From positions 186,001 through 250,000 of the forward strand of contig NZ_JAASRW010000009.1 of NCBI RefSeq assembly GCF_011761355.1: 64,000 nt of DNA, read 5' to 3'. This DNA is from Paenibacillus lupini. GTDB taxonomy: Bacteria > Bacillota > Bacilli > Paenibacillales > Paenibacillaceae. The notes beneath the pieces were generated by a model, which saw nothing but the letters and a program-made list of their open reading frames with translations, made no database searches and had not been told where the DNA came from. The translations under genes and the position numbers were made by a program. The first letter of the stretch is position 1; every line of letters begins with the position of its first letter. Below, piece after piece: positions 8,840 through 16,950 of the stretch.

Positions 8840-9361
8840 ATGGCGAGAAACGATACAGCATCGGTTAACCGACGGACGGAGATTATTTCGGCAGCAATTG
8901 AGGTATTCGCGGAAACTGGTTATTACCGCACAACAACGGCCCAGGTCGCACAGCGAGCAGGCATTTCGCAGCCTTATGTATTTAAGTTCTTTGCAACAAA
9001 GGAAGCGTTAATGCTAGCGGCACTTGAGGTTTCGTGGGAGAGAATCACGGAAGCATTTAGTCAAGTCGTCGCAACAGCATCACCGGATCAATTGGAGAAG
9101 GAACTAATTGAGACGTATGAGGAAATTCTAGCGGCACACCGCCAGGAGACACTGCTCCAGATGCAGGCACAGACGATGCAGGAGGAGCCAATTCGTGCTG
9201 CAATGCAGACGGGCTTAAAAGAAGTCCGCCGTATTGTACTAGAAGCTTTCCAGAACAATAAGCTATCGAATCCAGAGGATAGGACGCTGCTGTTCCTTGC
9301 CCGCGGCATGCTTTGCAATATTTCGATGGCACTCGATATACCGGAGCTGATGAACAAATAA
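8840..9361 (+). CDS. TetR-family transcriptional regulator
   Basis: DNA-binding repressor with an N-terminal TetR helix-turn-helix (I-I-S-A-A-I-E-V-F-A-E-T-G-Y-Y then TTAQVAQRAGISQPYVFKFF, roughly residues 12-52) and a helical ligand-binding C-terminus; 173 aa. Start: ATG 8840 lies 9 nt after GAGGAG, whereas GTG 8819 precedes that RBS. It probably represses itself and the epimerase-like gene downstream through the AGTGATTnATnAATCACT-type operators at 8796, 9385 and 9438. The ligand is unknown. Confidence 0.88.
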   Translation: MARNDTASVNRRTEIISAAIEVFAETGYYRTTTAQVAQRAGISQPYVFKFFATKEALMLAALEVSWERITEAFSQVVATASPDQLEKELIETYEEILAAHRQETLLQMQAQTMQEEPIRAAMQTGLKEVRRIVLEAFQNNKLSNPEDRTLLFLARGMLCNISMALDIPELMNK

Positions 9362-9384
9362 TAGGGGCTGTAAAGCCTTGAAAT

Positions 9385-9453
9385 TTAGTGATTGATTAAT
9401 CACTAAATAGATGCTATATTGAATTCAACAAAGGTTAGTGATTGATCAATCAC
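9385..9453 (+). promoter_or_regulatory. Promoter flanked by two TetR-type operators
   Basis: TTGATT (9392-9397), 17 nt and TATATT (9415-9420) form the promoter. A near-perfect 22-bp palindrome (9385-9406, TTAGTGATT...AATCACTAA) overlaps the -35. A perfect palindrome GTGATTGATCAATCAC (9438-9453) sits just downstream of the expected start. The same arms occur in front of the upstream tetR. Confidence 0.82.
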
Positions 9454-9473
9454 ATAGAAGAGGAGTGATAGTT

Positions 9474-10424
9474 ATGAAAAAGGCAATTGTTATAGGGGCG
9501 ACAGGCGGCACAGGTGCTGCTATTACGGAGGAATTAGTAACGAGGGGGATTCAGGTCGTTGCGTTCGGGCGGTCTCGAGCAAAGCTGGAACAGTTCGCTA
9601 ATAGGTTAGGCAATCCTGCGCATCTGTCGCTTGCCATAGGGGATGCGTTCAATGCGGATGATGTGGAGAAGGCATCCATAGGGGCCGATGTGATGTTTCA
9701 TTGTGCCAATGTTCCGTACCATGAGATGGCTGAACGTCTGCTTCCGCTCGGCGAGGCGGTTATGGAGGCAGCTAACCGGCTTGGTCTGAAGGTCATTGTT
9801 GTAGATGGTATCTATCCATATGGAAGAAGGCAAATGGAGAGGGTAACCGAGGAGCATCCCAAGCAGCCTCATACTAGAAAAGGGCGTACTCGTCTGAAGT
9901 TTGCAGAGATGGTATTTGATAAACGATGGAACCAAGCTCGTCCCCTCATTGTCCGGCTGCCCGATTACTATGGACCAACGGCAAATGAAGCCTCATATCT
10001 CGGCTCAACACTGGAAGCCATCGCTGCTGGTAAAATAGCCTTTTTTATTGGCAACATGCAAGTTCCGCGCGAATATGTTTATCTGCCGGATGCCGCACAT
10101 ATGATCGTCGAAATTTCGCTGCGTGATCAGTCTTACAAACAAGAGTGGAACATACCTGGCGGAGGGGTAATCACAGGTCAAGAGATTGTCCGTATTGCAA
10201 AGGGAGTCAGCGGCTCCAGTAAATCCGTTCTGCCTCTTGGGAATGTCGGCTTGTCACTGCTTGGCTTGTTTGTCCCTGTTATGAAGGAAGTCGTGGAGAT
10301 GCTTTATTTGACGAACGAACCTCTTCGCCTCAGTACTAAAAAATATGAACGATTTATTGGTCCCATCACAGCAACAAGCTTCGAGCAAGGGATTAAGGAA
10401 ACAATCAGGCATCTTAAGGGATGA
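9474..10424 (+). CDS. NAD(P)-dependent epimerase/SDR-like oxidoreductase
   Basis: Cytoplasmic extended-SDR/NAD-dependent epimerase-like protein of 316 aa. The Rossmann motif GATGGTGAA is at residues 8-16, followed by FGRSRAKLEQF. DGIYPYGRR (about residue 115) takes the place of the catalytic Y region, but no clean YxxxK is visible, so it may be an atypical SDR (NmrA or isoflavone-reductase-like). Start: ATG 9474 with AGAGGAG upstream; a start at 9438 would lie inside the operator. It is probably the target of the TetR encoded just upstream. Confidence 0.82.
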   Translation: MKKAIVIGATGGTGAAITEELVTRGIQVVAFGRSRAKLEQFANRLGNPAHLSLAIGDAFNADDVEKASIGADVMFHCANVPYHEMAERLLPLGEAVMEAANRLGLKVIVVDGIYPYGRRQMERVTEEHPKQPHTRKGRTRLKFAEMVFDKRWNQARPLIVRLPDYYGPTANEASYLGSTLEAIAAGKIAFFIGNMQVPREYVYLPDAAHMIVEISLRDQSYKQEWNIPGGGVITGQEIVRIAKGVSGSSKSVLPLGNVGLSLLGLFVPVMKEVVEMLYLTNEPLRLSTKKYERFIGPITATSFEQGIKETIRHLKG

Positions 10425-10462
10425 TACCGTGGCATTTTACCCCAGTTGGTGGTGGAGTCTCG

Positions 10463-11101
10463 TTATAATGAAAGTTGCTCGCGGCGAGGCTTCAGTAAAT
10501 ACCACTCCACGATTATAAAGTTGAGGATAAGCGCTGCCCAAATATTGTTGTCCAGCACCTCCTCAATCATGCCCATACGGCCGTCAGGGAGGGAAAACCT
10601 GTGCAGCAGCAGGTAAGTCAGAATTAGCAGCGGCACAACTGCTCTTGCACTCACTGCCGTTAAGGTCATGGCAAAGCTGCGGATCATCCACTTTTTATGA
10701 GCTTCAAAATCCTTGTTCATTGCTGCCTGGAATCCTTTCACTGTTGTAAACAGCCATAACAGATCCAGGAAAAGAAAAGACAAGGCTCTTCCGTAGTCCG
10801 GTTCGTAGCCTATAAGGATGAGGGTAAAGCCTCCGCTAAGTAAGATAGAGCTTACGTACACCTTGCCTAGCAGGACATGCAGGGAAGGCTTGTTCTTTCG
10901 TAATGTTTTGTGGAATTGGAGAAATCCTGTAGTCATGGCGAGTAAAGCCAAAATGATATGGATGACTAGGGCGGGATATTGCAGTGCCCGTGAGGAAATG
11001 ACTATGCGGCTGCTTGCCGGGTTCAGACTGAGGTATGGAATGACAAAAGGCAACATAATGGCAACGGATAGAAGAAACAGAATCCACCAGCTTTTTTTCA
11101 T
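10463..11101 (-). CDS. DUF2306 membrane protein
   Basis: Predicted integral membrane protein of 212 aa with about six to seven hydrophobic helices. The conserved His/Gly layout of the DUF2306 family is visible: H-I-I-L-A-L-L-A-M-T-T-G-F-L-Q-F near residue 50, L-H-V-L-L-G-K-V-Y near 73 and A-H-K-K-W-M near 133. His residues in helices suggest haem or metal binding, as proposed for cytochrome-like relatives, but no function is established. RBS AAAGGAG precedes its ATG. It converges with the epimerase gene with no clear terminator between the stops. Confidence 0.75.
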   Translation of the reverse strand: MKKSWWILFLLSVAIMLPFVIPYLSLNPASSRIVISSRALQYPALVIHIILALLAMTTGFLQFHKTLRKNKPSLHVLLGKVYVSSILLSGGFTLILIGYEPDYGRALSFLFLDLLWLFTTVKGFQAAMNKDFEAHKKWMIRSFAMTLTAVSARAVVPLLILTYLLLHRFSLPDGRMGMIEEVLDNNIWAALILNFIIVEWYLLKPRREQLSL

Positions 11102-11214
11102 TGGACAGCACTCCTTTGAGATGTGTGTCCACAGTATAGCTGGTGGATGTTTACGGACTCTAAAGAGTTTCTAAAAAAACGATAAAAACACTGTATGAAT
11201 ATAAATGGTGTTCA

Positions 11215-11240
11215 AAGCCCCGGAGGATGTCCGGGCTTTT
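11215..11240 (-). terminator. Terminator of the peroxiredoxin-like gene
   Basis: On the minus strand AGCCCGGA-catcc-TCCGGGGCT forms a stem followed by TTGAACACC. On the plus strand the same stem ends in GGGCTTTTG, so it may act on both strands. Confidence 0.65.
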
Positions 11241-11246
11241 GCATAT

Positions 11247-11891
11247 TCATAAGTTCTTTAACTGCTCCAGAATGACTTGCGGTTCCAGCCGCTGCATAAA
11301 ATCGGGATTCACATAAGTGAAGCGGATAATACCGGACCTATCAATAATAAAGGTAGAGGGAATGGGGAGAATCCAGCGGTTAGCGGCATTATAGTCTAAG
11401 AGATCGAGCTTTAACGTATGGAGCATAACCTCCTGCAAGGAAGTAGGAAGTTCAAACAATATGTCGTAGAGAGAAGCGACTTTGCCATTTGGATCGCTAA
11501 AGACATGGAAGTTGAGATCCTCCTTCTCCTGCTGGGAAAGCGTATTTTCCGGGTTTTGCGGGCTGAGTGCGATAAGTCTGCCGCCGAGGGCTTCAATCTC
11601 TGGCAGAATGCTCTGGTAAGCACGAAGCTGGAGATTGCAGTAAGGACACCAGCCGCCGCGGTAAAAGGTAAGCACAACCGGACCCTTCGCCAGCTGTTCA
11701 ACCAAATTGACAGCTACCCCGGTTGTGCTCGGCAGTGTAAAGTCTGGCGCCTGATGTCCCTCCCGCAGACCATACACCTTGCCGGATTGCTGCTGCTCAT
11801 GGATCAGGCCGAATATTTCAGCTTGAGCGTGCTCGGGCACCCTGGACTTAAATTGCTGCTTAGCCTCGCCTAGAATCTCATTTAATAACAT
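11247..11891 (-). CDS. Peroxiredoxin-like (AhpC/TSA) protein
   Basis: Thiol-dependent peroxidase-like protein of 214 aa, cytosolic (no signal peptide). An N-terminal helical extension of about 40 residues precedes a thioredoxin fold: GHQAPDFTLPS, then FYRGGWCPYCNLQLRAY with a CxxC active site in place of the usual PVCT motif. IPSTFIIDRSGIIRF is the cis-Pro strand. Start: ATG 11891 sits below GAGGAGGG; the upstream GTG at 11909 overlaps that RBS. It diverges from a TetR gene across a perfect operator palindrome, so it is probably induced by the TetR ligand. Confidence 0.85.
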   Translation of the reverse strand: MLLNEILGEAKQQFKSRVPEHAQAEIFGLIHEQQQSGKVYGLREGHQAPDFTLPSTTGVAVNLVEQLAKGPVVLTFYRGGWCPYCNLQLRAYQSILPEIEALGGRLIALSPQNPENTLSQQEKEDLNFHVFSDPNGKVASLYDILFELPTSLQEVMLHTLKLDLLDYNAANRWILPIPSTFIIDRSGIIRFTYVNPDFMQRLEPQVILEQLKNL

Positions 11892-11912
11892 AAAGATTTC
11901 CCTCCTCACAGA

Positions 11913-11930
11913 AGATACCGATCGGTATCT
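11913..11930. promoter_or_regulatory. Perfect 18-bp palindromic TetR operator
   Basis: AGATACCGATCGGTATCT is its own reverse complement. It lies 22 nt upstream of the peroxiredoxin start and upstream of the tetR promoter (TTATCG 11954-11959, 18 nt, TATAAT 11978-11983). It is well placed for the adjacent TetR protein to repress both directions. Confidence 0.85.
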
Positions 11931-12021
11931 TTACCATAACATGGAATAATATGTTATCGCAAGCACATTTTCGCTGGTATAATGAAGGCACTATTGGACG
12001 TGAGGAACAGGGGGATTAGGC

Positions 12022-12621
12022 GTGCAAAAAGGAGAAAATACCCGCAAGCATATCATTGCAAAATCTGCTGAGCTGTTTAATCAGCGGGGTTATGCGGGGT
12101 CATCCCTGTCGGACATTACTAAGCTGACGGGTATTAAGAAGGGCGGTATATACCGCTATTTTGCGAGTAAAGACGAAATTGCCGTTGAGGCATTCCATTA
12201 TGCTGGAGGTATTGTGAATCAGTCCATAAGTGAAGCAATGGAACAGGAGACAACGGCGATGGGGCGGCTGCTGTCTTTTTTACGGGTGTATGCAAACGTC
12301 GTTGAAGCTCCGCCTTTTGCTGGGGGCTGCCCGTTACTTAATCTTGCGACAGAATCGGATGACAGCCACCCTCTCTTAAGGGACAAGGCCCATCAAGGAA
12401 TGGAACGGACGCTTGGTGCTATGAAACAGATCATCTCTGAGGGTATGGAGTCCGGCGAGTTCAAAGCAGGTCTAGATGTGGATGCGTTAGCCACTTTCAC
12501 CCTGTCGGTGATGGAAGGTGGTATTATGCTCAGCAAGCTGGAGGGTGATAACCGTCATATTCAGATGAATATCGAAAGTTTAACCACGTATTTGCAAGGC
12601 ATGTGCATGCGGACAAGTTAA
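12022..12621 (+). CDS. TetR-family regulator (YxaF/LmrA-like)
   Basis: Repressor of 199 aa. The HTH covers residues 8-52 (I-I-A-K-S-A-E-L-F-N-Q-R-G-Y then SLSDITKLTGIKKGGIYRYF). The C-terminal half carries the G-G-C-P-L-L-N motif (about residue 96) typical of the subgroup with LmrA/YxaF-like ligand domains; its Cys could be redox-sensitive, which would suit a peroxiredoxin target. The start is GTG with AGGGGG 7-8 nt upstream. It is divergent from the peroxiredoxin-like gene. Confidence 0.88.
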   Translation: MQKGENTRKHIIAKSAELFNQRGYAGSSLSDITKLTGIKKGGIYRYFASKDEIAVEAFHYAGGIVNQSISEAMEQETTAMGRLLSFLRVYANVVEAPPFAGGCPLLNLATESDDSHPLLRDKAHQGMERTLGAMKQIISEGMESGEFKAGLDVDALATFTLSVMEGGIMLSKLEGDNRHIQMNIESLTTYLQGMCMRTS

Positions 12622-12642
12622 TTATTTTACATAACTAATACT

Positions 12643-12679
12643 AATAAGAGCGCTAGCCTAAAAGGCAGCGCTCTTTATT
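12643..12679. terminator. Bidirectional terminator
   Basis: AATAAGAGCGCT-AGCCTAAAAGGC-AGCGCTCTTTATT is a long stem between the convergent tetR and MFS genes, with A/T-rich ends on both sides. Confidence 0.9.
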
Positions 12680-12682
12680 ATT

Positions 12683-13873
12683 TCAGGAGGCTGATTTTGT
12701 CTGCTGCCCGGTCTGCATTTCCTTACTCCCGAGCAGGCCGCCTATCCGAAATGAGCCAAGTGATAGAGCAATACATATCGCAGAGAAGATCCCTATAGCT
12801 TCATATCCGCCAAACTGTACATAAAGGATGCCGGCCAGCCAAGCACCTAGTGTATTTGCTCCATTCATGGTGGAATTGGCGAGGCTGGAGATCGTCCCCC
12901 TAATCGAAGCGTTAAGGGCAGTGAGCAATCCCATCACAAGAGGGAAGATCACGCCGAGAATGGTGAAAATGATGAAGTAGATAGCAGTAGTCATCGGGAT
13001 GCCTGCAGCATGAGGACCAACTGCATAGAGGGCAACGATCAGCAGCATTCCCGCTGTAACCGCAGTGGTAATACCCAGCTTGCGGACAATGGCAGAGCTG
13101 ATAATGCTTCCAAGCAGCGTGCCAAAGCCGAGACACATCATAACGTTACCGATTCCGCCAACTGACAGTTCGAAGCGGTCGGCCATCCATTTTCCGATGA
13201 AAGCAACAGCGGTGCCGCTGCCGAGATGGAGCAGCAGGTAAGCGAAAAATCCGCCTCTTGCTTTGCCATTAGTTATTAAAGGGGTATAGCGGCTAAGAAT
13301 GGAGGTGGACTGCCCGTTCTGTCTGCTGGGCTTCATGTTAGGGAGCAAATAGAAGGCCACGGCTGCGAGCAGTAGCGAAGCAGTGCCGATTGTCCAGAAA
13401 GGTACGGGCCAATCTGATGCAGCAAGCCAACTGCCGATCGGTACACCAAGCGCTTGCGCGGCAGCAAGTCCGCCGAAGGCAATCCCCATTGTTTTTGCGA
13501 TACGTGCTGCTGGCATGACGGCAGGGATAGATGCCCATACCTGGGGAGCGGTGAAGGCAGCGCTGACACCAGCAAGGAAGCGGAATAGAAGCATGGTTTC
13601 AAAGCTGTCTGCAAAGCCGCAGAGGGCAGTTGAGATGGAAAAGGCAACTAAACCGCTAATCATGACTGTTCTGCGGTTCCAACCATCTGACAAAGGTCCG
13701 GCGATAAGTGCGAACAGGGCAGATCCTAAGGTATAGGCACCAATCATCCAGCCCGCAATGCTGGTGGAAACGTCATATTGCGCCTGAAGGGTCGGAAGCA
13801 GCGGCGAGATCAGGAACGTATCGGTTCCGATCATGAACATAATAAGGAAGAATAGCACGGAATATTTGAGCAT
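12683..13873 (-). CDS. MFS transporter, DHA1 drug:H+ antiporter type
   Basis: Membrane protein of 396 aa with about 12 hydrophobic helices. MFS motif A is present in the 2-3 loop as G-P-L-S-D-G-W-N-R-R-T-V-M (about residue 60). D18 in the first helix (M-I-G-T-D-T-F-L) is typical of DHA1 exporters. RBS CAAAGGAGTG precedes the ATG. It is divergently arranged with a WYL-domain regulator that may control it. The substrate is unknown. Confidence 0.87.
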   Translation of the reverse strand: MLKYSVLFFLIMFMIGTDTFLISPLLPTLQAQYDVSTSIAGWMIGAYTLGSALFALIAGPLSDGWNRRTVMISGLVAFSISTALCGFADSFETMLLFRFLAGVSAAFTAPQVWASIPAVMPAARIAKTMGIAFGGLAAAQALGVPIGSWLAASDWPVPFWTIGTASLLLAAVAFYLLPNMKPSRQNGQSTSILSRYTPLITNGKARGGFFAYLLLHLGSGTAVAFIGKWMADRFELSVGGIGNVMMCLGFGTLLGSIISSAIVRKLGITTAVTAGMLLIVALYAVGPHAAGIPMTTAIYFIIFTILGVIFPLVMGLLTALNASIRGTISSLANSTMNGANTLGAWLAGILYVQFGGYEAIGIFSAICIALSLGSFRIGGLLGSKEMQTGQQTKSAS

Positions 13874-13930
13874 GGTCAGTCACTCCTTTGGTTTGGTCTT
13901 GCATGTTGCCTTTATCGTAACGGATAATAG

Positions 13931-13945
13931 TGACACATTCTGTCA
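13931..13945. promoter_or_regulatory. Inverted repeat between divergent MFS and WYL-regulator genes
   Basis: TGACA-cattc-TGTCA in the 98-bp divergent intergenic region. It is a candidate operator for the WYL regulator; the assignment rests on position only. Confidence 0.4.
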
Positions 13946-13971
13946 TTGATATTGAAATTGGAGGGATATGG

Positions 13972-14916
13972 ATGCCCAAATCCAAACGGTTAATGGAGCT
14001 CATGATGACCGTCAATCGTAAACGCCGTTTCAAAGTGCAGGAGCTGGCAGATGAGTTTGGTGTCTCCAAGCGGACCATTCTAAGGGATTTACAAGAGCTG
14101 AGTGAGCTTGGTGTTCCTCTCTACTCGGAAGTAGGACCACATGGGGGTTATCAGGTATTGAGGGAGAGAGTGCTGCCTCCGATTGCATTTACGGAAGAAG
14201 AGGCTGTAGCGATGTTCTTCGCGGTGCATGCTTTGCGGCATTACTCATCCTTACCATTCGAAACGGAGACCACTTCAGCGCTGAATAAGTTCTATCTACA
14301 TATGCCTGGTGATGTACGAGACCGCATCGACAGCATGAAGTATAGGGTTGATTTCATTACACCAACAAGACGGGGAGATGCTCCCTGCCTGTCCGTGCTG
14401 CTCGATGCGGCGGTACACCAGAAGTTGTTAGATATCGAGTATGAGACGAAGGACAGCGAAGCAGGATGCCGTAAAATCCAGCCTGTGTGCATTTACGCCA
14501 ATAACGGGCTCTGGTACTGCACGGCATATTGCTTCCTGCGCGAAGGCTTCCGTGTATTTCGGTGCGATCGAATCCGCTCAGCCTCAGAGGATACTTCGGG
14601 TACGGCCAAGAAGGATCTCGGGGATATCCGTCTTAGCCGCCAGGCGACAGTGGCGCCAAGCGATCCGATCCGTCTGCACTTGGAGCTAAGCAGGGTAGGT
14701 GTTCAGCGATGCGAAGCGGAGCTATGGCTGGCCCCTATGCTGCAGATCCTGGAGGATGGCAGCGGCCTGATTGACGTGGACGTATCCCGCGGAGATATTC
14801 CTTTTTATACAGAATTTTTAATTGGGCTTGGAGAAGAAGTGGTGCTCAAGGGGCCAGATGAACTACGGAAAGCGGTGCGGATCAGCTTGGCGGGGCTAAT
14901 GGACCGTTATCGCTGA
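13972..14916 (+). CDS. YafY-type HTH/WYL-domain transcriptional regulator
   Basis: DNA-binding protein of 314 aa. The N-terminal HTH_11 domain covers about residues 5-60 (R-L-M-E-L-M-M-T-V, then VQELADEFGVSKRTILRDL). A WYL ligand-sensing domain follows (NNGLWYCTAYCFLREGFRVF and RCDRIRSA, about residues 175-205), and there is a C-terminal WCX-like extension. Start: ATG 13972 with GGAGGG upstream. WYL proteins respond to nucleic-acid fragments or other small ligands; here the divergent MFS gene is the obvious candidate target. Confidence 0.88.
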   Translation: MPKSKRLMELMMTVNRKRRFKVQELADEFGVSKRTILRDLQELSELGVPLYSEVGPHGGYQVLRERVLPPIAFTEEEAVAMFFAVHALRHYSSLPFETETTSALNKFYLHMPGDVRDRIDSMKYRVDFITPTRRGDAPCLSVLLDAAVHQKLLDIEYETKDSEAGCRKIQPVCIYANNGLWYCTAYCFLREGFRVFRCDRIRSASEDTSGTAKKDLGDIRLSRQATVAPSDPIRLHLELSRVGVQRCEAELWLAPMLQILEDGSGLIDVDVSRGDIPFYTEFLIGLGEEVVLKGPDELRKAVRISLAGLMDRYR

Positions 14917-14939
14917 TCGCAAATAGGAAGAAAAAAGAA

Positions 14940-14970
14940 CCCCTTTTGCCAGAAGGCAAGGGGGCTTTTT
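14940..14970 (+). terminator. Terminator after the WYL regulator
   Basis: CCCCTTTTGCC-agaa-GGCAAGGGG followed by GCTTTTT. Confidence 0.88.
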
Positions 14971-15289
14971 GGCATGGTCTATGAAGCGGTCTGGACAAAA
15001 GATGGGCTTTATGACGCATATAGGACGGACTCAACAGATGAAGTCGGACTATATTACAGTTGTGTTTTATATTACAAATATATCCAATTACTATTGGTTT
15101 TTTACTGAAATAGAGCTTAGTATGCGACTACTGTCGCACTTTCATAGATAATAGCCTGCTGGAATTGGCTTTTTACTATAAGTATGCAGAGAAAAATCAC
15201 ACAGGTCTTTGGATTCTAGGAGCACGTTTTTTAATTGGTTATGATTGGAAACGACAAACATTTCATTTCGAAAAACGAGGAGAATCGAC
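14971..15289. other. Gene-free A/T-rich leader region of the LPMO gene
   Basis: No convincing ORF. It holds an inverted repeat TGCGAC-tact-GTCGCA (15123-15138), a weak stem AGCC...GGCT followed by TTTTT (about 15152-15175) and an A/T-rich tract. The inverted repeat could be an operator for the LPMO gene. No promoter can be named with confidence. Confidence 0.5.
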
Positions 15290-16795
15290 ATGACGATAAC
15301 GAAACAATCGGTTTGGGGCAAGCTGGCTATTCTGTTCAGCTTTGTTTTGCTTGGCTTGCTCTGCACACTTGCTGTTGCAGACAAAGCATCTGCCCATGGC
15401 TACATTTCTTCACCGGCAAGCCGGTCGCTGCTTTGTAACCAAGGAACGAACAAAAATTGCGGAGCAATTCAATATGAGCCGCAAAGTGTGGAAGGCGTAG
15501 GCGGCTTCCCTGCAGCAGGACCAGCCGACGGCAGTATTGCCGGAGTGGGTAAATATACGGAGCTGGACGCTCAATCTTCCGATCGCTGGAAGAAGGTCGA
15601 TATGAAGGGTGGCAGCAATACATTCACCTGGACGCTCACAGCCAATCATATTACAGAGAAATGGGACTACTATATTACGAAAATCGGTTGGGATCCAAAT
15701 AAGCCGCTGACCCGCGACCAGCTTGAATCGAAACCGTTCTGTACAGTAGACGGCGGTATGAAGAAGCCGGAGATGATGGTAACACATACGTGTAATGTGC
15801 CAACAGACCGGACGGGCTATTACATTATCCTCAGCGTATGGGAGATTGGGGATACGGTTAATGCCTTCTATCAGGCGGTTGACGTGAACCTTACTCAAGG
15901 CGGCGGCACAACAACACCAGACCCTGAACCAACCGTATTGCCGAACTTCCCGGCAAGTGTATGGTGCTCCGGTCATACGGAAAGCAGCATCACGATGGAA
16001 TGGTCAGCATCGACCGCTTCTGCTGGCATCAAGAATTATGAAGTAAGCCGCGACGGTAAAGTCGTTGGTACAGCAACAGGAACGAATTATATCGACAATG
16101 GCTTGCCTGCTGATTCGACTTACTCGTACACCGTAGTAGCAGTAGACAATAAGGGTAACCGTTCAACTGCAAGTGTGCCGGTATCGGCAAGTACACTGCC
16201 TGCTGTTGTAACACCTGCTCCTGATACACAGGTGCCAACAAGACCGACGAGTCTTAAGGCGGGTAATGTGACCGAAACGACAGCTGCCTTCACTTGGACA
16301 GCTTCAACAGATAATATTGGTGTAACGAAATACGAGATTTATCGTGATGGTAGACTGCTCGGTACGACAGCTTCCACTTCTTATTCCGATAGCGGCTTGA
16401 AGGCATCAACGGCTTATGCGTACACCGTTATCGCCTTAGATGCGGCGAACAATCGCTCGACGGCGAGCACTGCATTGACGCTTACAACCAAAGCAGCAGT
16501 TGTAACCCCTCCAACAGCAACTGGCACATGGGACAGCATGAAAATCTATTTGGCTGGCGACATCGTGACGTATAACGGTATCGAATACAAAGCTGGCTGG
16601 TGGACACAAGGAGATCAGCCGGACAACTCCGATGTATGGAAGCCGGTATCTACGACAGCTGTACAAGCTTGGAACAGCACGAAGGCGTACAATGGCGGCG
16701 ATCAAGTCACCTATGCAGGACATACGTATAAGGCAAAATGGTGGACCAAAGGTGAGATCCCGACAAATGGCGGGGTATGGGTACTGGTTGCCTAA
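15290..16795 (+). CDS. Secreted AA10 lytic polysaccharide monooxygenase with FN3 and CBM5/12 modules
   Basis: Exported copper enzyme expected to cleave chitin (possibly cellulose) oxidatively. The signal peptide (1-35) ends ASA, leaving His36 as the mature N-terminus (HGYISSPASR), the first arm of the histidine brace; His120 (TANHITEKWDYY) is the second, and FYQAVD near 193 gives the axial Phe. Domains: AA10 36-201, Pro/Thr linker, FN3 about 216-303, FN3 about 314-402, then two chitin-binding CBM5/12 modules 412-453 and 457-499 with GWWTQGDQP and KWWTKGEIP aromatics. Start: ATG 15290 with GAGGAG; an upstream TTG at 15245 lacks an RBS. Confidence 0.95.
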   Translation: MTITKQSVWGKLAILFSFVLLGLLCTLAVADKASAHGYISSPASRSLLCNQGTNKNCGAIQYEPQSVEGVGGFPAAGPADGSIAGVGKYTELDAQSSDRWKKVDMKGGSNTFTWTLTANHITEKWDYYITKIGWDPNKPLTRDQLESKPFCTVDGGMKKPEMMVTHTCNVPTDRTGYYIILSVWEIGDTVNAFYQAVDVNLTQGGGTTTPDPEPTVLPNFPASVWCSGHTESSITMEWSASTASAGIKNYEVSRDGKVVGTATGTNYIDNGLPADSTYSYTVVAVDNKGNRSTASVPVSASTLPAVVTPAPDTQVPTRPTSLKAGNVTETTAAFTWTASTDNIGVTKYEIYRDGRLLGTTASTSYSDSGLKASTAYAYTVIALDAANNRSTASTALTLTTKAAVVTPPTATGTWDSMKIYLAGDIVTYNGIEYKAGWWTQGDQPDNSDVWKPVSTTAVQAWNSTKAYNGGDQVTYAGHTYKAKWWTKGEIPTNGGVWVLVA

Positions 16796-16807
16796 CAACC
16801 TAACAAG

Positions 16808-16841
16808 AAGGGGCTGTCCGTAGAGGGCGCTCCTTTTTTTT
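16808..16841 (+). terminator. Terminator after the LPMO gene
   Basis: AAGGGGCTGTCC-gtag-AGGGCGCTCCTT is an imperfect stem followed by eight T. Confidence 0.65.
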
Positions 16842-16950
16842 GTCCATCGAATTGGAGTCGTCAGACAGTCGCCGCTGGAGGTTTTTTTCTATATTTATCG
16901 AATTAAAGGTAAGAATAACCATTTTGGTTGTATAGGGGGAGCTAGTTCGA

